Shown: positions 9,801 to 19,499 of the stretch, piece by piece
How the letters are laid out: each line of letters opens with the position of its first letter
How positions within the stretch are numbered: the stretch's first letter is position 1
Assembly (NCBI GenBank): GCA_958450325.1
Contig: OY288257.1
Location: 14,155,873-14,219,872 of the forward strand
Length of the DNA: 64,000 nucleotides
Origin: Agrostemma githago
Taxonomy: Eukaryota; Streptophyta; Magnoliopsida; Caryophyllales; Caryophyllaceae
Direction of reading: 5' to 3'
The notes under the pieces: generated by a model
What the model was told of the DNA's origin: nothing
Seen by the model: only the letters and a program-made list of their open reading frames with translations
Databases searched by the model: none
Position numbers and translations under genes: made by a program

Positions 9801-11563
9801 TCATTCAGGCCCCGGATTGGGACCTCCCGTTCGAGATTATGTGCGATGCCAGTGATTATGCTGTCGTTGCAGTATTAGGGCAAAGAAAAGACAAGAAGTT
9901 GAGTGTCATCTACTATGCTAGTAGAACGCTCGATGAGGCCCAGATGAAGTATGCCACGACCGAGAAGGAGCTTCTAGCAGTGGTTTTTGCGCTAGAAAAA
10001 TTCAGAACTTATCTGCTCGGGTCCAAGGTTATTATCTTCACCGATCATGCCGCGCTAAAATATCTGTTAGCCAAGAGTGACGTAGCCAAACCCCGACTCC
10101 TCCGATGGATACTCCTACTCCAGGAGTTCGATTTAGATATACGGGACAAGAAAGGAGCTGAGAATGTAGTAGCCGATCATCTATCCCGGCTACCGGTCGT
10201 CGAAGAAGGGAATACTCTCCCTATCGATGACTCCTTTCCTGACGATTCCCTTATGGCGATTTCTACTACAGAAAATCCTTGGTTTGCCGATTACGCCAAT
10301 TATTTAGTTGGCAATATTCTACCACCAGATTTCTCGTATCAGCAGAGGAAGAAATTCCTCCATGATGTCCGCCAATATTTTTGGGATGACCCGTATTTAT
10401 TTAAGGAGTGTGCTGACGGGCTATTTCGGAGATGTGTACCTCAGTGGGAGGTACCGGGTATTTTACAGCACTGTCATTCTTCAGCTTACAGAGGTCACCA
10501 CGGCCCATCTAGAACTACTGCTAAAGTTCTGCAATCCGGGTTTTTCTGGCCCACCTTATTTAAAGACGCTCATGCTTTTATTCTAGCATGTGATGCCTGC
10601 CAGAGAACCGGGAATATCTCCAGGAGGCACGAGATGCCTCAAACCGGAATTTTAGAAGTCGAGCTGTTCGATGTTTGGGGAATTGACTATCAAGGTCCTT
10701 TTCCCTCCTCCAAGGGAAACCGGTATATCCTTGTTGCTGTGGACTACGTGTCCAAATGGGTTGAAGCTGTTGCATCGCAAGTCAATGATGCAAAGACTGT
10801 CATCTCATTATTTAAGAAGATGATTTGCCCGAGGTTTGGTGTTCCCCGAGCCATCATTAGTGACGGGGGAAGTCATTTTCATGAGCGGCAACTAGATTCT
10901 CTTCTAGCTAAATATGGAGTAACACATCGAACTAGCTTGGCTTATCATCCACAGACAAGCGGCCAAGTTGAATTATCCAACCGAGAACTCAAGTCAATAC
11001 TTGAGAAAGTGGTGTCGAAGGCACGGAAAGATTGGAGTTTGAAGCTCGAAGACACTCTTTGGGCCTATCAAACCGCTTTTAAGACCCCGATCGGTACTTC
11101 CCCTTATCGACCTGTCTATGTCAAGGCTTGCCATTTACCAGTCGAATTAGAATATAAGGCATTTTGGGCTATCAAAGAGCTCAATTTCGATACATCATTA
11201 TGTGGGGAAAAGAGGAAATTACAGCTAGCCGAGCTTGAGGAATTTCGGTATCATGCTTACGAGAATGCTAAGCTTTATAAGGAACGAACGAAAAAGTGGC
11301 ATGACAAGCGGATCCTTTCTCGAGAATTCCAAATTGGTGATAAAGTCTTGTTATTTAACTCACGTTTGCGTTTGTTCCCAGGAAAGATGAAATCGAGGTG
11401 GAGCGGTCCCTTTACCGTCATTTCCGTAAGCAAGAGTGGAGCTATTGAAATCACAACCGATGCAGGAGAAATTCTTAAAGTTAACGGGCAACGGTTGAAG
11501 CTGTATCACGAAGGCGTTAGTGTTGGAGCCGTCGAGGTCGTTCACCTCAACCACAAATCTTAA
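6884..11563 (+). CDS. pol: Athila pol: protease, RT, RNase H, integrase
   Basis: 1559 codons without interruption, in the same frame as gag. From the first ATG after the UAG: a low-complexity linker, an SLQTG repeat block (about residues 193-269), aspartic protease with CDLGAS near residue 396, reverse transcriptase (about 685-870) with FMDD at 839-842, RNase H (about 985-1100; CDAS, TEKELLA, TDHAAL), an integrase HHCC zinc finger (about 1195-1240), the integrase core and a C-terminal domain. The integrase triad D1268, D1327, E1363 has the canonical D-D(35)E spacing. These enzymes process the polyprotein, copy the RNA into DNA and insert it. True translation would begin at the gag ATG, so this ATG is only the first one after the stop. 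The enzymatic domains look intact. Confidence 0.95.
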   Translation: MSMMESVNAFGSYKGNPFSNHYNEATRQHPYLSYRSQNVLNPITPPPPKPQPYVPPPKNSFQQQGNHSFNQAGFQKPAQQNQASLQHQQSLEMAEIRNMMMNLMTTVQKSDQNHATAIKMLEKQVAQLASSQAQRQPGTLPSQPQQPDDTANAISLRSGTSYEGPKMPSNELVKIEDVTENKIVHKVAESTELVQTGNASLQTGKKEQEKATGSGHVSLQTGGEAQNANASLQTGQEQGTTSLQTGTKENASLQTEHTSLQTNHASLLTQLSAEQNPVHSTDSGSGISKQPVQIKLPFPGRLRNTKTEQQFGRFMEVVKNLQVTVPFTELITQVPSYAKFMKDILSRKKSISETETIAFTTECSTLLQKKSPPKLKDPGSFSIPCTIGTVTIDKALCDLGASVSVMPYSVCKKLNMGDLKVTNVTLQMADRSVKQPLGILEDVPVRIGKFFKPVDFIVLDMAEDVQIPIILGRPFLHTAGAVIDVKQGRLTLEVGDDRVTFNLAQTVAKPMIEDTCYAIDIFEESVSDFLSGPLLRDPFEALMCLEACAEEAGRNEAIVDMLAAALEERELTETESEKVHNLVNTSYVVEVSKPELKPLPPNLKYAFLDDTKRYPVIVNSTLTNDQLSALLVVLKKNQKALGYTLDDLKGLSPDFCMHQINLEEGHRPRIQGQRRLNPNMQEVVKKEVMKLLDAGIIYPISDSKWVSPVQVVPKKGGTTVVKNEKNEPIPTRIVTGWRMCIDYRKLNTATSKDHFPLPFIDQMLERLASRKFFCFLDGYSGFFQILIHPDDQEKTTFTCPYGTFAYRRMPFGLCNAPATFQRCMMGIFSEYIESIMEVFMDDFSVYGSDYSDCLTNLDKILQRCIEVNLVLNWEKCHFMVTQGVVLGHIISDKGIEVDKAKVQVIKQLPPPVNVKGIRSFLGHAGFYRRFIKDFSKIAKPLTHLLLKDAPFQFTDDCLDAFNRLKTALITEPIIQAPDWDLPFEIMCDASDYAVVAVLGQRKDKKLSVIYYASRTLDEAQMKYATTEKELLAVVFALEKFRTYLLGSKVIIFTDHAALKYLLAKSDVAKPRLLRWILLLQEFDLDIRDKKGAENVVADHLSRLPVVEEGNTLPIDDSFPDDSLMAISTTENPWFADYANYLVGNILPPDFSYQQRKKFLHDVRQYFWDDPYLFKECADGLFRRCVPQWEVPGILQHCHSSAYRGHHGPSRTTAKVLQSGFFWPTLFKDAHAFILACDACQRTGNISRRHEMPQTGILEVELFDVWGIDYQGPFPSSKGNRYILVAVDYVSKWVEAVASQVNDAKTVISLFKKMICPRFGVPRAIISDGGSHFHERQLDSLLAKYGVTHRTSLAYHPQTSGQVELSNRELKSILEKVVSKARKDWSLKLEDTLWAYQTAFKTPIGTSPYRPVYVKACHLPVELEYKAFWAIKELNFDTSLCGEKRKLQLAELEEFRYHAYENAKLYKERTKKWHDKRILSREFQIGDKVLLFNSRLRLFPGKMKSRWSGPFTVISVSKSGAIEITTDAGEILKVNGQRLKLYHEGVSVGAVEVVHLNHKS
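7461..7690 (+). repeat. In-frame AGTCTACAGACT repeats encoding SLQTG
   Basis: Copies of AGTCTACAGACT or one-base variants lie at 7481-7492, 7535-7546, 7574-7585, 7607-7618, 7637-7648 and 7658-7669, with degenerate ends at 7462 and 7679. All are in one reading frame and encode (A/T/V)SLQTG or a near variant. Spacers differ in length by multiples of three and in sequence. The block sits between the gag nucleocapsid region and the protease and uses the same core motif as the LTR array. Confidence 0.88.
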
Positions 11564-12515
11564 CCCAGTCACTGAATCACGGTCGTGCGGGACCGTAAAA
11601 ACCAGCGCTGGCCGGGAGGCAACCCGGGTATTTTTATTTTTCGTATTTTTTTCCAATTTTTGTAAATAAATAATATAATTTCCATTTAGTGAGTGAGAAC
11701 GAGGATACTTATATTTATATCAAGTTGGTGTGCAGGGATTATTGAGTTACACAATACCAGACCGAGTCTAGTGAAGTATGCCGGACTGAAGATCCCAGTC
11801 TACAGACTCAACCCCATCTACCCATTCTGCAGACTTACTCTTTAGAGTGAAGTATACAAAGTCTTTAGACTCATCCCAAGTCTTTAGACTCATCTCCCCA
11901 GTCTACGGACATTCTTTAGACCTAATTAACTCTACCCACCTATCCCTCAGTCTGGCCTCTCCGTCTCCGTCTCCTCCACAATCTCTACTCCTCTTCGCCG
12001 GCCACCTCTGTTTTGCCTCTGTTTTGCCGGGTCATTGGCGCCGTTCTCCGTCTTCTCTCCGCTTCTCCTCGCCTGACCTCCATCTACACCTTCGCCGTTC
12101 ACGCCGTTCACCTCCGTCTCCTCTCTGCTTCGCCGGCCACCTCTGTTTTCCGTCCACCGATCTTTGCCGTTCATCCTCACCACCGCGCTGCTTCCGCCGC
12201 TCAGTTCTGCCCGCCGTTCACTTCTTCCTCCACCGCCACTCTCCGTCGCCTGACCACCGCTCCGTCCGCCCTCCCTTTCGTCCCTTTGGTTCGCTGTTCT
12301 AGGGTTCTGTCTTCCCTGATTCAGTTCAGTAGGGTAGTTCCCTGATCTCCGAGTTCAAATTTCCAATTCTGGAATTTCGAACTTAGAACTTCTGGGTTTT
12401 TCCTTCTGATTTTGCTTCCGTTCATTTTGTTGTTTTTCGAGTTCCTGTTATTTCTGTGTTCGTTGTTATTCAGTGTTAGTTGTTATTCTTTGTTCGTTGC
12501 TATTCTGCAGGTATC
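11564..12515 (+). other. Spacer between pol and third ORF
   Basis: Three parts. 11564-11750 is ordinary AT-rich DNA. 11760-11930 holds a second palindrome series (AGTCTACAGACT near 11795, AGTCTTTAGACT near 11858 and 11880, variants around them). 11940-12300 is strikingly C/T-rich with many CCG and CGCC triplets, followed by CTAGGGTT and a long pyrimidine tract ending TTCTGCAG (12510), six bases before the ATG of the third ORF. This resembles a plant 5' leader with an intron 3' splice site, but no transcript evidence is available. Short ORFs here are low-complexity and not called. Confidence 0.55.
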
Positions 12516-14291
12516 ATGGAACAAAACAACCCACCCAGGAAACGCGAGCGAACGAAGAATAGGAACTTCAGAGTCAAGACAGCAGGTGAACACGGGAACC
12601 GAAGCTGACACGGGTACAACAGTCGAGACGGAGCAACCAGCTGGCACGGAAACCGAGGCCATGATTCTGCAGCCACCGCCCGCCATTGCTCCGATCTCGG
12701 GTTTCGAAACCGTCGAGTTTATATCCGCCACCCAACGTGAGAAGTTCCTTTCTTTTTCTACTGATAAAAAGATAGTAGCTTCTCGTTTTATTTGTGCGGA
12801 AACGTTGAGTAAATTGGGTCTTTGGGATAGTATGTGTGCACTTTTAGTCGTACGGGTATGCACGGGCTACGGGATATGGGAGACCTCACTTACCCCACAT
12901 TAGTTGCTGAATTTTTTAGCTCGTTTGAGTTTTTCATTCACGACGAGGGGTCGAGCCTTAGTTTTAGGCTCAGTAACTCACATCATAACCTCCCACTTTC
13001 CCAGTTTGCTACCATACTTGGTCTTCGAGACTCAGGTAGCTTACTTGGCTTAAATTCCCCCGACGACTACAGTGAGCTGTGGAAGGCCATCACGGGTCAG
13101 ATTAGACACCCAATGGACCATTTTCGAGGATCCCTCGTGCATCACCCAGTACTTCAGTACTGGTTTAGGCTGCTCACCTCTTCACTTTTTGGCCGCAACG
13201 AGGCCCATAAAATCAACAAGTACGAGCTCGGCCTCCTAGATGCACACCTCAATTTTGCCCAAACCACTCCTCGTACTCTTAATGTGGCCCACTTAGTGGC
13301 CACTCACCTCGCCGCTGTCGGAAAGGGGAAGCAAAACACGATCGCATGTGGCGGTCTCATCACCCACTTAGCACGGCGATTAGCCCCTGGCTACCCCATT
13401 GACACCCTTACACCCACTAACCCAGGCAACATTGACACACTCGATGACGACTACTTGAGGCGCCTCAAGTGGCTGGCAGGCACGCCGCCCACTTGGCTCC
13501 TCGGGACAGCGACATCTGTCACATTCCCCTGTCCCACCCTCCCTTCACTCACCCCTCTCCCCGAGTCGACTTCGGCGGGTTCAGACCCCCCTTACCCATC
13601 ACTATTACTCCCTGCTCCCTCATCCGGTGTTACACCGGAGGTCGGGCAATCTTCTGAGGCTAGACCATCGACTTCGACACCCACTCAACCATCCACTACC
13701 CCGTCACCAGGACCCGTAACAGGTCCCTCGATAACCGACCACCCCACCCCCATCGCGACCTTACCCTCGATTGACGATAGACTGAGTCAGCTGACCGATT
13801 CTCTCACTAAACTCCGTGAGGAGTACACACAGCTCCGTGACGAGCTCGCACGACACCACGCGGAGGCGGCAGAAGACCGCAAACGACTTCGTGTCGAGCA
13901 CAGCATCGCAATCAACCATCTCTTCACTGAGCTTCGGCAGCTCCGAGACGCTATTGTCAACTCAGACTCTCGGGTAGCACCGTCGGGAGGACCGTCGGGA
14001 GGGATTAGCGCTAGAGGTGGTGCGTCGAGTAGTGTTCCCACTAGGGGAGAGCCTTTGCGTGGTCCACGCACTCGCGGTGGTTTGACTAGCGGCGTTGCCC
14101 CTCGTGGTAGAGTTAGTAATGTTTCAGGCCGTACCCCGACTAGAAGAAGTTCGGCAGGTCGAGTCGTCACTAGGAGTGCTAGGTCAGGTCGTGGCACCAT
14201 CACGATACATAACCCGCCAGATCCGAGACCTGCACCAGATGCTTGGAAACCACGATCGCCCACAGTTGCGTCAGACTCCGACCATGACTAG
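12516..14291 (+). pseudogene. Athila third ORF ('env-like' position), frameshifted
   Basis: The ORF after pol in Athila elements is often called env-like. Here ATG 12516 opens a basic start (PPRKRERTKNR) that stops after about 30 codons. The family text resumes one frame over (residues around FISATQREKFLSF, 12711-12835) and shifts back near 12834 into a 1.45-kb frame. That part has the conserved Athila block (RTGMHGLRDMGDLTYP, FEFFIHDEG, GLRDSGS; 12852-13500), a Pro/Ser/Thr-rich linker, a heptad-like coiled coil (about 13770-13960, LTDSLTKLREEY) and an Arg/Gly-rich tail (13980-14200). I see no signal peptide or membrane segment, so an envelope role is not supported; nucleic-acid binding through the RG-rich tail is a guess. 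At least two frame breaks make it a pseudogene as read. Confidence 0.75.
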
Positions 14292-15847
14292 AGTTCGGTT
14301 TGGGGAACTCCTTGTATATATTAGGTACTCCTCTCCTCCTCACTCTTTAGTTTTGCATTTTTAGTTACTTTTCACTTCTCTACTGTTGTCCAATCTGTGT
14401 ATACAATGAGGACATTGTACTGTTTGGTTTGGGGAAGGTAACTAATTTGCATTAGTTGCATATTTTCTGCATTTTCGCATGCATTTTTTTTTTTAGTTTT
14501 TAGGCATTTTAGGAGTTCTTAGGAGTCGGGACGGGTTAAGCAACAATGATGAAAATGCTTTTGCCTCTTCTTTTCTCATTTCATTAACTTTCTCATTCAG
14601 TGATACTTTAGTTTACTTGATCGAGTCTTGGGTTATGGCATAAATTAATTGTAATTTCAATAAACGAATAAACTTGGCTTAAATTGTTGGCAAACTACTT
14701 AAATTCTGAGTTTTAGAGCCTTTTGAAACCGATGATATCCATGATCGATTTATTTAGGAATGAGAGTAGTTCTCCCTATTTCGCATGTAACATCAAATTG
14801 CATAAGTGTGAAGTCAATCTCTTAAGTCTTTGTGCATTCGGGTCGTAACTATAGCATGTATTGAGGCTTCTCCTTCTCACTTTTTATTTTCCTTTTCCTG
14901 TATTTTCGGGTTAATAAAAAAAAAATTGAATTATCCCATTACTACAAAATTAACCACAAGCCTAAATTGCCTACCCTAGTCGAGCTAGTCATGGTGATAT
15001 TGATGTTTTGCTGAGATAGTCGATTTGGTGTATATATATATTTCCGTTCTTGTTTCTTCAAAAAAAAAAAAAAGAATTATCCCATTACTAGAAAATTAAC
15101 CACAAGCCTAAATTGCCTACCCTAGTCGAGCTAGTCATGGTGATATTGATGTTTTGCTGAGATAAGTCGATTTGGTGTATATATATATATTTCCGTTCTT
15201 GTTTCTTCAAAAAAAAATGAAGAATAAAAGAAAACTGAAAAAGAATTGAGTTGTGAACTCCGATACTGCATTGTCATAATATTGTAGAGTTGATTTTGGT
15301 GAAATAAGCAAGATAAGGAGAATGCCGTCATTAATCGGCTTGATTTTATCTGTTGTGTGATTTGGTAGTTTGGTAATGTAGTTTGGAAGTTTGGATTGTC
15401 TAGCTCGACTATTACCTCCACATTCCCAAAATTATAACCCCTTCTTACCCATCACTTACATATCCCATTTCACCGTTATATGCCTCGATATGTGTTTTAG
15501 TCTCGATTAGTTTGAATGTGCAAATGATTGGTAAAGATTGTCATCACATTAGATTGCATGCATGTGTTTATAGGTCGCAGATTAGGCGAGCGTCTTTCTT
15601 TCTCTCTATCTCACATCTATATCACCTTCATGAGAGTAGAGTATAACCGCGAGAGTCCGACAATGATAAGCCTAGCAAGGTTGACGGTTCACTGTTATTC
15701 TTTTGATTATGCCATAGCTTGAGTCAGTTCATGTTTTCTAAGTGTCGGTAGCTTGAGTTAGTTTTTGTACCGAGTCTATTTGGGGTAATTAGCTTTGAGT
15801 TGTTTACTGTTCCCATAGATTGTGTTTGATTGCTTGAGGACAAGCAA
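14292..15847 (+). other. Athila 3' noncoding region with PPT-like motifs
   Basis: No gene. GGTTTGGGGA motifs occur at 14297-14306 and 14426-14435, besides the true polypurine tract at the 3' LTR. The second is preceded by GAGGACATTGTA and the true one by GAGGACAAGCAATGG, suggesting an old duplication of the region next to the PPT. A 146-bp tandem duplication (14928-15218) also lies here. Confidence 0.7.
14928..15218. repeat. 146-bp tandem duplication in Athila 3' region
   Basis: The block beginning gaattatcccattacta at 14928 is repeated almost exactly from 15074, and both copies end in an A-run after ttgtttcttc. Only a few substitutions and A-run length changes were seen, so it is recent. 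Confidence 0.88.
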
Positions 15848-15867
15848 TGGTTCGGTTTGGGGAGATT
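15848..15867 (+). other. Polypurine tract of Athila
   Basis: GGTTCGGTTTGGGGAGA followed by TT directly before the 3' LTR. This is the plus-strand DNA primer site in the usual position. Confidence 0.75.
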
Positions 15868-17391
15868 TGATGCGTGCCGTTCCTATTTGATTTTTCACCT
15901 ATTTTGGCACGCATTTCCGTGTCGTTTTATTATTTTAGGAGTCGGATTACGCTATTTTCTCCCATTTGTGTTACTCGGGTATTCTTTTGATGTTTTGCAG
16001 AAAATCGAGACCAAGCAGTTAAAAGAGCTATAGACTGAGAAGAAGGGAGTAAGAAGTTGTAGACTAAAGCACAAGTCTATAGACTGGGAAACAAGTCTAT
16101 AGACTGAGAAAGTGCAGCAGACAAGCCTGTAGACTTGGATCTCAAGTCTACAAACCTAAAATCCAAGTCTACGGGATGGGATGCCACTCAAGGCTAATTC
16201 AGTTGTGTCGTACCCACTCCTCCCCCTATTACGCTCTTCAGTTCTTCCCACTACCTAGTTAGTGGGATTGAAGATAGCAGAAAAAGGAGGACATTTATTG
16301 AGGGTTAAGCCGTTTAAATACAGCTTGAATTTCATGATCTGGATCATCTTTTAATTAATAACTCTTCTGCTTCATCTTCTTCCTTGTTCTCTCTGTAATC
16401 AAAAACACAATTAGTTTTTATTTCGAAACTTTCTGTAATCAATCTTCAGTAATTAATTCAAGCATTTGGAATTATTCAGTATTATTATTTTCGGGTTTCT
16501 TCTTCTTCTTATTTATTTCTGCAGTCTCTTAAATTGGGTAAATTTCTCTTCTTCCCTATCTCCCTCTTCCAGTAGTATTAGATTTTACTTTATTCTATCT
16601 TTCTAATTTTATTAATTCCTGTTTCTTCATTCTCCAGTAGTTTTGTAATTCAGTTACTTTTGTAATTATTCCATCATTCTTCATCTTTCATTTTCATCCT
16701 GTTATCATGACATATTCCATTTTTATTATCATCATTAGTATAATAATTGTTACTGTAATTATGAGTAGCTAAATTATTTTTCACTAGAGTTATAGGTGAC
16801 TTATAAATCAGTATTTGTATTCATGCAGTAGATTAATAAATCGACTTTTATGAACTTTATCGCTCTTGCAACATCTCAACGACGAATAATTAATTATAGG
16901 CCTTAATTGATTGTTTGTATCTCGTAATCCCGACCTACGTAGCGAAAGCCCGGGAAAGGATAAGACTCGTTGTAATCGATAGAATTCCCTAATACGTAGC
17001 GAGAGCCCGTTAGGTGACTTCTAGGGCGACTAGTGATCCGAGAGGACCGTGTCTATACCCTTTAGTTCGTAATAGTCGTTTGTTTGATTATTGTATTTAT
17101 GCTCATCTTGGTTTATAATGATCCTGTAACTCTGGTGTCTTTCTTCCATTAATTTTCATACTAGTTTACTGTTTTAATTTTAGTTTTATATTTTAGCATC
17201 ATAGTTTATTGTCTGCCGTAGTCTGTTAGTCTATAAACTCAACTAAATCGCACTTTGTGAATTGGACCTTTTAATCGACCGACTTATAAATTCAATTTGC
17301 CTCACTGTGGAATCGACCCTATTTATCATTATCTATCAGTTAGTTGTATTTAGGATTATTTTGATATCGGTAACACGACTAGACCGTGTCA
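15868..17391 (+). repeat. Athila 3' LTR
   Basis: 1524 bp. Compared with the 5' LTR by eye it has about 12 substitutions plus one extra T in a T-run near 16350. Nine of the substitutions fall within the interval equivalent to 4304-4516, which contains the palindrome array; the rest of the LTR is nearly identical. Confidence 0.95.
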
Positions 17392-17396
17392 CTGCT

Positions 17397-18526
17397 TACG
17401 GACAAAAACGATTAAAAACAGATTTTTAGTTCTAGCACTTAAACATTTTATTTTTATCTGAAATTTGGCGTGGATAACCGTTCTGATGAAACACTCTAGG
17501 TCAAACATTTTATAAACACCCTGGATAAATTTTCCCTTTTAGAATATAATGATTATTCCATTTATCTTCTTGTTATTTATAATGTTTATATCTTTTGAAT
17601 ATCGATAATGACTTTGTTTTGGAGTTATGGAAAAAGGACAAGTGTGATGTTAAAGTAATATATTCTAGGGTCTACGTTTTTGCCATCAACTATAAGGCTA
17701 GTGTACCAAGAATCGGTACATTAGTTGTTGAACCGGGTGACAGGTATCCCGGGAGTGGTGTACATTTTGACCTTAAGCTTAAGTCTCGCAGTAAGTCGCC
17801 ATCATAAGTTGAAATGGGTGACAGGTAATCCCAAGAGGAGTGTGCATTGTCTTAAACTAGGGTCACGCATTTATTAGACACCGTCCTATTATGGTTGAGT
17901 AGCCTAGTTAGAGACCGAAGTTTGATTTGTTTGAACTAAGTTCTCGAAGCTAGTTTTAGTATTCTCCTAGTGAAAGTCAGCTGTCTACACTAATTCTATC
18001 CATAACGCCATTTTGAATATTTTATTATTATTGATATATTTTGGTTTGCAGGTTGGCAAATATTTTATATTTTCTTCGGAAAACTCATTTTTATTATATA
18101 ACGTCGACGTGTGAAGATTTTCACTGAAAGCTTATTTTTATTATAATGTTTTAATGTTTTCCATTTTTACTAGTTTTGTATAATAGTAATTATAGTTTCA
18201 AATCTTGTAATATGGCTGGGAGAAGGTCGTCGTTGCTCCTCACTGATTGTGGTTGTTGTGTTTTTAACATGGCAGGTACATGTGTTTCTTTCGGGTGGGC
18301 TAGCGAGTAGTAACGGATCCTGCTTCGCTGATTAATAATTTGAACTATGGATTGTTATAACCCTTTTTATGGATTTTATTTTATTATTTTGTAGCCATTT
18401 CTATTTTATGGCTTATGTATTGACTTACCATTTTTATTTAATCAAGACATAGTTACAGTGTGTTATAATCCCACTTCTACAGTGTTTCCGCCACTGTATC
18501 ACGTAAAAATTTCTAGGGGATTACAC
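17397..18526 (+). repeat. Diverged chromovirus-type LTR remnant
   Basis: From about 17540 the sequence parallels the LTRs at 54978-56762 and 59624-61403: GAATATCGATAATGACTTTG, TACGTTTTTGCCATCAACTATAA, TTTGACCTTAAGCT, CCATAACGCCATTTTGAATAT, GGTTGGCAA, GTGTTTCCGCCACTGTAT, and the end CTAGGGGATTACA at about 18514-18526. No primer site follows, so it is a solo or truncated LTR. The Athila element inserted into it or next to its 5' side. No coding sequence is seen. Confidence 0.75.
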
Positions 18527-18599
18527 CTTACTCATAGTTTAATCCTAGTTATCTTTGTAATAATGAAGACTTTTTGGGTTGATCTACTCTATTGACAAC

Positions 18600-19386
18600 G
18601 TTGGAGATCTTCCTTTGGGTTTATTTATGCAAAGATCTAATCTTTCCTTCTCCTTTTATGTTGGTATAATCTCTCTTCTACTTAATTTTTTTCACTTAGT
18701 CTTCATTTGTGTTTATGCTTAGTAATCTTCAATATTCAATGAGGGCTTGTTTCATTACGAGTCTTGTGATTACCATCTTGAACATGATTGAGTAATCTTC
18801 TTACTAGGATTAGTATGAGGATTTGGTGGTGTTTAAGGGATGATTAGGGTGAAATTAGTGGTGCATGGTGTTGTTTACTTTGCCTCCTATCATTGTGCAC
18901 TTAACATGTTCGATGAAATGCCTAATAGACTTGTGATTGAGAAATACAGGTTTCCTTGCTTTCTCTTGTGTGCTATTGCATAATGGTTTGTTGGATATCT
19001 TTGTTATTAGCGAGAGCGTAGTGTACAGACTCTTTTGGCCGTCTAAGTGTGAGAGCTGGGCATAGCCAAGGCTAGTGGATTGCACCATACCCATGTTCCT
19101 CCTTCACCGCCTAGACACTCTTGAACCCTACCTAACCCTAGTTCCCCCCCTTTTATCGTTTCAATATTTGATTTTTATTTACTTTGCATTGTTTTAGATA
19201 ATAGGCTCTAGTTTAGTACACAACTCAAACCAATAACCTTCATTCCTCTTGAACCTAGTCCAGAACCATAGTTTGCTTTAGTCTGACTTACCCTCCCCGA
19301 GGAATTCGACCCGACTTACCATTTGCTACCAAGCCTAGGTTAGTTGGTTTACTTGATCGGTGAGATTCACGATAAATATCTCTATC
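18600..19386 (+). repeat. Possible U5/LTR remnant of an Athila-like element
   Basis: The text CCTCCCCGAGGAATTCGACCCGACTTACC (19293-19322) and the end ...AATATCTCTATCA (about 19386) resemble the 3' ends of Athila LTRs. No primer site follows and no partner LTR is in the window. No gene is seen. Confidence 0.4.
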
Positions 19387-19499
19387 AGTCGGCCACCATT
19401 ACATAACCTCATTTGCAGCGTTCAAGGGGATGTTCGTGTGCGTTTAAACTCGACTACCACCTCTTGCAGCTTGTGTGTTTGTCACTCTCATTTTTCATG

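Larger units (their letters stand above)
4201..17391 (+). mobile_element. Athila-lineage Ty3/gypsy LTR retrotransposon, nearly complete
   Basis: A 13.2-kb element bounded by 1.52-kb LTRs starting TGATGCG and ending GTGTCA, with identical 5-bp target duplications CTGCT at 4196-4200 and 17392-17396. Order: LTR, tRNA-Asp primer site, gag, protease, reverse transcriptase, RNase H, integrase, long spacer, third ORF, 3' noncoding region, polypurine tract, LTR. Protease-RT-RH-IN order, the tRNA-Asp primer and the extra 3' ORF are typical of the plant Athila lineage. The copy looks young. By eye the LTRs differ at about 12 substitutions and one indel, most of them clustered around a palindrome array. 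Defects seen: one UAG inside gag-pol and frame breaks in the third ORF. Confidence 0.95.

Noticed and set aside
11847..12345. Two plus-strand frames and one minus-strand frame of 78-151 codons
   Set aside because: Low-complexity Ser/Pro/Arg text from C/T-rich DNA in several frames at once; better explained as leader sequence.
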